A DNA stretch of 5,242 nt from contig JAFSLR010000108.1 in NCBI GenBank assembly GCA_017448375.1, positions 1-5,242 on the forward strand, written 5' to 3'. Both the position numbers and the translations under genes were made by a program. Under the pieces are notes generated by a model. The model made no database searches. It was not told the origin of the DNA and saw only the letters and a program-made list of their open reading frames with translations. This DNA comes from Synergistaceae bacterium. Lineage in GTDB: Bacteria > Synergistota > Synergistia > Synergistales > Aminobacteriaceae. Shown in pieces: positions 1-4,191 of the stretch (its first letter is position 1; each line of letters begins with the position of its first letter).

Positions 1-22
1 AGTATGTTATTGTCTGCACTCG

Positions 23-313
23 TCATCGCTCTTCACTCCTCGCTATATTCTCATTCGGTGCACTGTTAGTCGCCTCTAGGGCTTGCGCTATAAGGGCTTT
101 ATCTTCTTTCTGCTGTTGCTTGGTCTTCGATTTTACCCCCGGCGGTAATCTCTTGAAATTCTCTACTGCCTCACGCGGGATTACCCAGTTACGGCCGATT
201 TTCGCAGCTCCGTCAAACCTTCCTTGACGACAAAGAATATTAACCCGTGTTCTATCTACGTTTAGCATTTTTGCAGCTTCAGAAACAGAGACTAAATCAG
301 CGATTATATTCAT
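23..313 (-). CDS. Excisionase-family (HTH_17) small DNA-binding protein
   Basis: A 96-aa protein. Residues about 7-56 form the winged-helix fold of the excisionase/MerR-like HTH_17 family: VSVSEAAKMLNVDRTRVNIL is the helix-turn-helix, and GAAKIGRNWVIPREAVENF is the wing and following helix with the typical R-x-W-x-I-P pattern. Residues 57-96 are a polar, Lys/Gln/Glu-rich tail without a recognisable domain. Known members bind short DNA sites and act as recombination directionality factors or as small transcription regulators; which applies here cannot be decided because no integrase is in the window. The start at 313 is chosen over the in-frame ATG at 331: the upstream ATG lies inside the Shine-Dalgarno AAAGGAGA (328-321), which is 7 nt from the 313 ATG. 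It is divergent from the large gene at 482 and a palindrome sits just upstream, so autoregulation or control of its neighbour is plausible. The fold is confident; the excision role is inference. Confidence 0.85.
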   Translation of the reverse strand: MNIIADLVSVSEAAKMLNVDRTRVNILCRQGRFDGAAKIGRNWVIPREAVENFKRLPPGVKSKTKQQQKEDKALIAQALEATNSAPNENIARSEER

Positions 314-320
314 CGCATTA

Positions 321-328
321 TCTCCTTT
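321..328 (-). promoter_or_regulatory. Ribosome binding site that fixes the xis-like start
   Basis: Reading leftwards, AAAGGAGA is followed by 7 nt and ATG at 313. It overlaps the codons of the longer in-frame reading (ATG at 331), which therefore is unlikely to be the real start. Confidence 0.8.
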
Positions 329-329
329 C

Positions 330-346
330 ATATCATATGTTGATAT
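330..346. promoter_or_regulatory. 17-bp palindrome, candidate operator upstream of the xis-like gene
   Basis: Perfect 6-bp arms ATATCA / TGATAT are separated by 5 bp (TATGT). It lies immediately upstream of the ribosome binding site of the leftward gene. It touches a weak leftward -10 candidate (TAATAT on the minus strand, 345-350, with TTGTTT 17 bp upstream). The position suits an operator for a dimeric repressor, but AT-rich DNA produces short palindromes by chance. Confidence 0.4.
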
Positions 347-375
347 ATTAATTCTATCTACCTATAAAAACAATA

Positions 376-387
376 AGTATATATACT
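376..387. promoter_or_regulatory. 12-bp perfect palindrome AGTATATATACT
   Basis: A self-complementary 12-mer in the divergent intergenic region, 2 bp upstream of the -35 candidate (390-395) of the rightward gene. It could be an operator. The alternating TA content also makes it a flexible, easily melted site. No second copy was seen in the window. Confidence 0.3.
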
Positions 388-389
388 GA

Positions 390-417
390 TTGATTTTATC
401 GTCATAGGTTATATAAT
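390..417 (+). promoter_or_regulatory. Sigma70-type promoter for the large rightward gene
   Basis: TTGATT (390-395) as -35, 16-bp spacer, and consensus TATAAT (412-417) as -10. The predicted transcript would start near 424, giving a leader of about 58 nt before the ATG at 482. The -10 is a perfect consensus match and the -35 matches 4 of 6 positions. Confidence 0.55.
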
Positions 418-481
418 ATGCACCGTCAACAGGAAATCAGCCCCGATACCTTAGACAAATTCACGAAAAGGAGATTACATC

Positions 482-2755
482 ATGTCTACACTAAAAGAAC
501 TCAGAAAAGAAGCAAGCGAACTCGGTATCAAGAGATACAGCAGAATGACAAAATCACAGCTTGAGGCCGAAATCGCCAAAATCACAGATAACTCACAGCA
601 CGAAAAGCCTCAAACCTGCTCAATTCCTGATACCACGAACATTACGCCCGCTGATGATACACAGGAAGATACGCAGAATGCACAGCCTGAAAACGTGAAA
701 TTCGTTGTCGGAAAAACATATCTCTGCGGTCATTCAGTCTGGGGGTTAGATTGGGACGGCTATAAAGCTACACACCACAGCTACAAAATCACTATCACGG
801 GCAGAAAAGGGAATTATCTCACTATTCATGATGAACTCTACGGAGAAACGGCAAAAAGAAAACTATTTGCGAATGAAAAAGGCGTGGAATATATACGTCC
901 TAAAGGATCATACGGTGCTTATCGCAAGCTCGTTCTTTTTGCCGATTATCCCACAGTCGAGCCGGAAATACCCACAACACTGCCCCCAGATGTCGCAAGC
1001 AATGAGAGTGAGGCCACTGCACAGCCGGAAGCACTTCCCGCAAAAATCCTTGCCGCTAAAGACATTGCCCGTTTGGAAATGCTGGAATCTCTCCCGCGTC
1101 CTGTCCTCGCAAATTTCGCGCATAATGAGCGCATTGACACTGACGGAATACCTACAGACAAAATGCCCGCATATGTAAGCCGTGTCCTTGCCGACAGGCT
1201 CATGAACATATCTCGCGGAGTTGAAATTACTGACGGCGGAATCGCTGTTCAGACTCCTCTTCTGACTCTCTTCAGGAACACACAAGGCTACATTCCAGCC
1301 AATATCCGCTTCAGAGTTGCTTGCTATTATTATGGATATGACAATAACGGCACAAAATACGTGGTGTCCATCGACAACAGACAACCCAAGACAGTATGCG
1401 CGTCAATCTGGGGGGACGGAAAAATCAAAAGTACACTGAATTTCGCTGTGTCTGTCATTGATGGAGTTGAATCGTTCACTTTCTCAATATTCAGATTCCC
1501 AGGCTCAAATGCAAATATAGAGTTCACTGTCTCTGCTACTGATATTGAACCGGATTACAATGATCCAGACTACCCCGGCTATATTCCCGCCTTTCACTCT
1601 GAATTACGCTATGAAGATTACTTAAAAAAAGGATTTGTCCCGCCAATTTTCGCAAATGCTCCCACGATTGAGCCGGAATTACCCACGACACAGCCTGCTG
1701 AATCTGCACAGCCCGCTACCACCGATAACATCGGCTTCACTGTCGTACCCTCCGAGCATATCGAACGCCCTAAATACACCTCATACCCCAACACCATCAC
1801 CGATGAATGCCCCTACACTGTCATTCCTGCTTGCGACATTCCCGCTCACAATCACGCCGCGGCTGTCGTCCCTTACGCTGACGCTCGCAACATTCGCAAC
1901 TTCTTCCACATTCTCGCAATATACATCAGAATGTGGCTTGCTATCAACATTCACAAACTCAACATTGCTATTCCCATGCCTAGCGTTTTCCCTCCCGTTA
2001 TCATTCCTGCCACCGTCAAGGACATCACTCCGCAACCAGCCACGCAGAAACTCGACCGCTTATGGTTGTTTGCTGATGATATGAAAGACTACAACATGAT
2101 ACGCAGGAAAAACAAATCTCTCATTGACGCTTGCGATTCGGAGGAGGCTATTACCGCTCTTATGCTCACTCTCGACACTACTGACATTCTCAATCAAGCT
2201 AATTATTGCAGAGTGCATTTGTGCACAGGTATTCCACATAGCTCTGACCACAAATCTGATGAACAGCTCGCAAGCGAATTTGCCGCCGTTATCATGAAAC
2301 GTAGGGCAAAAAAACTTAAAGCAAGTCAGCCGAAAACACAGCAAAAGCCCGAAAAGAAAGAACCCGCTCCGGCATCAGCACCCGAACTTAACGGCAAACT
2401 CATTGACACTGCTAACCTTCACGGTAACGATTGGCGCAACGCTCACAGACATAACATCTCCGTCATTACTTCCTGCTTGTTCCGTGAGGCTGTTACCGCC
2501 CTGTTACTGAAAGTCTCCGTGTCCACTATTCGCGAAATTGGAGGCCAGCTAGGCACTCTCAATAAACACGTGAAGGGCAATAAATCCCAGCTCATCGCCC
2601 GTTTCGTTGATAGGCTCTTTGAGATTAGGAGCATTCGCAACAAAAAGACCGTAACAACAACGACAACGCCACATAATGCCACGTCAACACAGCATAAAGG
2701 CTTTAAGATTGTCCAGCTCAAAAACAGGCAGTTGGGCTTCATCTTCTCCGAGTAA
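482..2755 (+). CDS. 757-aa multidomain protein with SAP-like N- and C-terminal motifs, function unknown
   Basis: No confident family assignment. Residues 1-34 look like a SAP/Rho-N-type helix-extended-loop-helix (STLKELRKEASELGI, then MTKSQLEAEI). After a polar linker, residues about 74-155 form a small beta-rich domain (FVVGKTY ... GVEYIRPKGSYGAY). A Pro/Thr/Glu linker (156-186) follows. Residues about 187-357 are rich in beta-strand patterns (RFRVACYYYG, KYVVSIDN, FTFSIFRF, IEFTVSATDI) and could be a beta-sandwich. A second copy of the linker starts at F390. Residues 474-500 are hydrophobic but contain Arg483, so a membrane span is doubtful. Residues about 525-613 and 650-722 are two copies of a helical SAP-like module (EEAITALML / REAVTALLL, then DEQLASEF / KSQLIARF). 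There is no signal peptide. ATG 482 follows AAAAGGAGA (466-474). SAP-type motifs usually bind DNA or RNA, so a nucleic-acid role is the mildest inference. The gene is transcribed against its neighbours, suggesting accessory cargo. A structural role for the beta region cannot be excluded. Confidence 0.8.
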   Translation: MSTLKELRKEASELGIKRYSRMTKSQLEAEIAKITDNSQHEKPQTCSIPDTTNITPADDTQEDTQNAQPENVKFVVGKTYLCGHSVWGLDWDGYKATHHSYKITITGRKGNYLTIHDELYGETAKRKLFANEKGVEYIRPKGSYGAYRKLVLFADYPTVEPEIPTTLPPDVASNESEATAQPEALPAKILAAKDIARLEMLESLPRPVLANFAHNERIDTDGIPTDKMPAYVSRVLADRLMNISRGVEITDGGIAVQTPLLTLFRNTQGYIPANIRFRVACYYYGYDNNGTKYVVSIDNRQPKTVCASIWGDGKIKSTLNFAVSVIDGVESFTFSIFRFPGSNANIEFTVSATDIEPDYNDPDYPGYIPAFHSELRYEDYLKKGFVPPIFANAPTIEPELPTTQPAESAQPATTDNIGFTVVPSEHIERPKYTSYPNTITDECPYTVIPACDIPAHNHAAAVVPYADARNIRNFFHILAIYIRMWLAINIHKLNIAIPMPSVFPPVIIPATVKDITPQPATQKLDRLWLFADDMKDYNMIRRKNKSLIDACDSEEAITALMLTLDTTDILNQANYCRVHLCTGIPHSSDHKSDEQLASEFAAVIMKRRAKKLKASQPKTQQKPEKKEPAPASAPELNGKLIDTANLHGNDWRNAHRHNISVITSCLFREAVTALLLKVSVSTIREIGGQLGTLNKHVKGNKSQLIARFVDRLFEIRSIRNKKTVTTTTTPHNATSTQHKGFKIVQLKNRQLGFIFSE
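950..985 (+). repeat. Linker repeat, copy 1 (within the 757-aa gene)
   Basis: Encodes PTVEPEIPTTLP. It matches copy 2 (1661-1696) at 29 of 36 bases and lies in the same frame. It follows the first beta-rich domain and precedes an AQPE sequence, marking a boundary between protein modules. Confidence 0.7.
1661..1696 (+). repeat. Linker repeat, copy 2 (within the 757-aa gene)
   Basis: Encodes PTIEPELPTTQP. It is preceded by Phe-Ala-Asn-Ala where copy 1 has Phe-Ala-Asp-Tyr, and followed by AQPA as copy 1 is followed by AQPE. The shared DNA and protein match suggests that part of the gene arose by duplication or module exchange. Confidence 0.7.
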
Positions 2756-2765
2756 CTCTCCAAAC

Positions 2766-2794
2766 GGGGAATATCACACGCGCAGGTATTCCCC
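2766..2794. other. Stem-loop between convergent genes
   Basis: GGGGAATA (2766-2773) pairs perfectly with TATTCCCC (2787-2794) around a 13-nt loop, 11 bp after the stop of the rightward gene. The right arm lies inside the 3' end of the DUF1492-like gene. Neither strand has a T-run after the stem, so it is not a standard intrinsic terminator. It could still slow polymerase or protect 3' ends of the convergent transcripts. Confidence 0.4.
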
Positions 2795-3220
2795 CGCTAT
2801 CAATACTAGCTCATGTTTTCGGGCGTAAAACGTACTACGTACCCAGTTGTGTATTCCCAGAAATGCACTTACTGTCTGTTTCTCTATATAGTGTTCATTC
2901 AGTATCTTTAACAGGTCGCGCGCACTCGTTACCGTTATCACATTCCCACAGCGCAAATCTTCACGAAGAGTATCTACAGCTTTCACCCTCCGCATTACTC
3001 GTTTCAGCTTGCTCTCTAATCCTTCCACCCTCATCACATATGCAAGAACGGGATCTGACACACCCGATACTTTTCCAGAATTGCCGTAACTTTGCCCGCT
3101 TATATCTCCTGCATCGCGGAGCATGTCTAACTCTCCTGTCAGTTTCTCGCAAGTCTTGACATTACGTTTGTAGCTGTATAACACTTTCTCCGTGTACCTG
3201 TAATATTCTTCATTCGTCAT
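2774..3220 (-). CDS. DUF1492/ArpU-like phage transcriptional regulator
   Basis: A 148-aa protein. Its architecture fits DUF1492/ArpU/RinA-type proteins of phages, proposed sigma-like regulators of late genes. An N-terminal helix with a leucine pattern (YKRNVKTCEKLTGELDMLRD, residues 17-36) is followed by a Ser/Gly-rich loop (38-55). A second long coiled-coil-like helix spans residues 58-90 (VMRVEGLESKLKRVMRRVKAV). A C-terminal region has helix-turn-helix character: DLLKILNEHYIEKQTVSAFL, then WVRSTFYARKHELVL (102-140). It would bind phage DNA in the cytoplasm. The start at 3220 is chosen over an upstream in-frame ATG at 3304 for two reasons. GGAGG (3231-3227) sits 6 nt upstream, and the ATG overlaps the rusA stop as ATGA, indicating coupled translation. 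Its place directly after rusA matches the usual order at the end of a phage replication module. The match is by pattern and memory only, so the family is probable and the target genes are unknown. Confidence 0.6.
   Translation of the reverse strand: MTNEEYYRYTEKVLYSYKRNVKTCEKLTGELDMLRDAGDISGQSYGNSGKVSGVSDPVLAYVMRVEGLESKLKRVMRRVKAVDTLREDLRCGNVITVTSARDLLKILNEHYIEKQTVSAFLGIHNWVRSTFYARKHELVLIAGEYLRV
3217..3220 (-). promoter_or_regulatory. ATGA stop-start overlap coupling rusA to the DUF1492-like gene
   Basis: The TGA of rusA (3219-3217) overlaps the ATG of the next gene (3220-3218). The Shine-Dalgarno GGTGGAGG for that gene lies within the last rusA codons (Gly-Gly-Gly). This supports translational coupling and decides the downstream start. 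Confidence 0.8.
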
Positions 3221-3606
3221 TCGCGCCCTCCACCTGTATATTTCATCATCTCGATTTGCGTCATATCCTCTACACCCGATACCCTTTGCGCTTTTATTCC
3301 CCATATCTGTGTGTCATTCTTTATCGCTCCCCCTTCCTTCAAACAGTCAAATAACGCCTTCAACCTGTTATCTATATCCCATCGCCGGTTATCCTTCACC
3401 CTGAAAAGCACCCGCACTTCTACATTCCCTTCATACGGCGGCTTCTCACCCCATGCCTCACGGATTATCCCTGACACTTCCTCTTGCCATTCTTCCACCT
3501 CCATACGCTTGTATCTTATTCCGTTGCGCCCCGTTCGGTACATATGATTCACTGTCGGCGGTAATCCCTTTAGTATTACTCGCAATAATCCGCTAATCGT
3601 AATCAC
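3217..3606 (-). CDS. rusA: RusA-family Holliday junction resolvase
   Basis: A 129-aa protein, close to the roughly 120-aa size of RusA. RusA is a Mg2+-dependent homodimeric endonuclease that cuts four-way DNA junctions during phage recombination and replication. The N terminus has the family pattern ILKGLPPTVNHMY (residues 11-23). The catalytic core is RWDIDNRLKALFDCLKEGG followed by AIKNDTQIW. Asp77, Asp79, Lys83 and Asp98 correspond in spacing to Asp70, Asp72, Lys76 and Asp91 of E. coli RusA, so the enzyme looks intact. The start codon is GTG at 3606, with AGGAAG (3618-3613) 6 nt upstream. A second purine-rich AGGAG touches the start codon, so a start a few codons downstream is possible but has no better codon. 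It overlaps the following regulator gene by 4 bp. A leftward -10 lies about 40 bp upstream, so this gene may begin its own transcription unit, separate from the primase-helicase, which ends at a terminator. Confidence 0.9.
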   Translation of the reverse strand: MITISGLLRVILKGLPPTVNHMYRTGRNGIRYKRMEVEEWQEEVSGIIREAWGEKPPYEGNVEVRVLFRVKDNRRWDIDNRLKALFDCLKEGGAIKNDTQIWGIKAQRVSGVEDMTQIEMMKYTGGGRE

Positions 3607-3639
3607 TCCTCACTTCCTATCATTACTCGGTTTTTCTGG

Positions 3640-3659
3640 ATAACACTATTATATGTTAT
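3640..3659 (-). promoter_or_regulatory. Leftward promoter element with overlapping palindrome upstream of rusA
   Basis: On the minus strand there is a consensus TATAAT (3653-3648), placing transcription start near 3641 and giving a leader of about 35 nt to the GTG. No good -35 is visible at 16-18 bp, so activation may be needed. The inverted repeat ATAACA (3640-3645) / TGTTAT (3654-3659) brackets the -10 with an 8-bp centre, an arrangement suited to repressor binding. A plus-strand TATAAT (3657-3662) overlaps the right arm. Confidence 0.4.
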
Positions 3660-3668
3660 AATCTGCTA

Positions 3669-3750
3669 AAATTCATAATTTCTGTGAACCTTTTATTTCG
3701 ACTATTGCTTGACAATGAATCCTCCGTTTTCTTTACGGGGGATTTTATTA
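3669..3750 (+). ncRNA. Speculative small rightward RNA ending at an intrinsic terminator
   Basis: A plus-strand TATAAT at 3657-3662 would start a transcript near 3669. A strong hairpin with a T-rich tail would end it near 3750, giving an RNA of about 80 nt with no reading frame worth the name. The -35 region (TTCTGG at 17 bp) is poor. It is listed because the terminator faces rightward where no rightward gene exists. Confidence 0.2.
3718..3750 (+). terminator. Rightward-facing intrinsic terminator-like hairpin
   Basis: AATCCTCCGT (3718-3727) pairs with ACGGGGGATT (3735-3744), 10 bp with one G-T wobble and a 7-nt loop. TTATTAT follows. The T-rich side is downstream on the plus strand; on the minus strand the tail is ATTCATTG, so polarity is rightward. 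It serves no visible protein gene. Confidence 0.5.
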
Positions 3751-3851
3751 TCCATGACAGATTTATCATAATTTTTCCTTATATTTTCTCTTCACAATGT
3801 AAATGAAATTAGGGGTATTTATACATATTTTGAAGGTTTGAAGGTTTTAAC

Positions 3852-3872
3852 CATAAACCCGCATGAATACTA
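3852..3872 (+). repeat. 21-bp direct repeat, copy 1
   Basis: A 21-bp sequence with core AAACCCGCATGAATAC, identical to 3998-4018. It begins 13 bp after the start of the TGAAGGT copy at 3839 and ends in one of the ATGAATACT words. Confidence 0.85.
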
Positions 3873-3997
3873 ATGTTACAAAAATACGATTTGAAGGTTT
3901 TATGAATATTGTTGAAGGTTTCTATACAATTCTTGAAGGTTTCCAGTCATATCAAGTATTTACAAATCTTTGATGAATACTGACTTTGAAGGAGTTA

Positions 3998-4018
3998 CAT
4001 AAACCCGCATGAATACTA
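3998..4018 (+). repeat. 21-bp direct repeat, copy 2
   Basis: Identical to 3852-3872. It begins 11 bp after the start of the variant TGAAGGA at 3987 and abuts the reverse-oriented block that starts at 4022. The two copies frame the forward block of 21-bp-spaced repeats. Confidence 0.85.
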
Positions 4019-4146
4019 GATACCTTCAAAAACCTTCAAAAAACCTTCAAAAAAAAATCCATAAATATAGATAATTACTAAATACCTTCAAAACCTTCAA
4101 AAATATATATTAATGATACTAACAATCTGACCAATTCACGAAGAAC

Positions 4147-4180
4147 AAAAAAAACTCCATAAGGATTTTTCCCTATGGAG
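4147..4180 (-). terminator. Intrinsic terminator of the replicative ATPase gene
   Basis: Reading leftwards, CTCCATA (4180-4174) pairs with TATGGAG (4161-4155). Two more G-C pairs follow inside after one mismatch, and a run of eight T (4154-4147) follows. It lies 11 bp after the stop codon at 4192. The plus-strand side is also T-rich (TTCTTTTCTTTT), so it may work in both directions. Confidence 0.85.
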
Positions 4181-4191
4181 CTTCTTTTCTT

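Larger units (their letters stand above)
3828..4102. repeat. Cluster of TTGAAGGTTT iteron-like repeats in two opposing blocks
   Basis: Ten exact copies of TGAAGGT, one of them one letter short of the longer TTGAAGGTTT consensus, plus one variant (TGAAGGA). Forward copies start at 3831, 3839, 3892, 3913, 3934 and (variant) 3987. Reverse copies (ACCTTCA) start at 4022, 4032, 4043, 4084 and 4093. Spacings from 3839 onward in the forward block are 53, 21, 21 and 53 bp. In the reverse block they are 10, 11, 41 and 9 bp. Most are close to whole helical turns, so sites would face the same side of the DNA. Four ATGAATACT/ATGAATATT words (3863, 3902, 3973, 4009) are interspersed. The surroundings are very AT-rich. 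Iteron-type replication origins and multi-site operators look like this; proximity to the primase-helicase gene favours an origin, which is inference. Confidence 0.75.

Noticed and set aside
458..467. AATTCACGAA shared with 4133-4142, considered as an attachment-site pair
   Set aside because: Only 10 bp long and next to a ribosome binding site in one copy. No integrase gene or longer flanking identity supports it.
908..1384. Minus-strand 158-aa reading frame opposite the 757-aa gene
   Set aside because: It lies entirely antisense to a well-supported coding region with a good promoter and ribosome binding site, and has no family resemblance.
1635..2084. Second plus-strand reading frame inside the 757-aa gene
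   Set aside because: The product is low-complexity Ser/Thr/Pro/Leu that follows from the C/T-rich composition. It has no recognisable domain or convincing ribosome binding site.
2863..3159. Plus-strand 98-aa reading frame opposite the DUF1492-like gene
   Set aside because: Ser/Leu-rich composition typical of an antisense shadow; the minus-strand gene has domain evidence and coupling to rusA.
3709..3714. Perfect TTGACA as a rightward -35
   Set aside because: No -10-like hexamer lies 16-18 bp downstream; that position falls in the terminator-like hairpin.
3748..3756. DnaA-box-like TTATCCATG
   Set aside because: Matches 7 of 9 positions of TTATCCACA, but a single imperfect copy in AT-rich DNA is expected by chance. 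Not used as origin evidence.
3828..4102. Reading the repeat cluster as a CRISPR array
   Set aside because: Repeat units are only 7-10 bp, occur in both orientations and have spacers of uneven length. No 25-40 bp repeats with uniform spacers are present.
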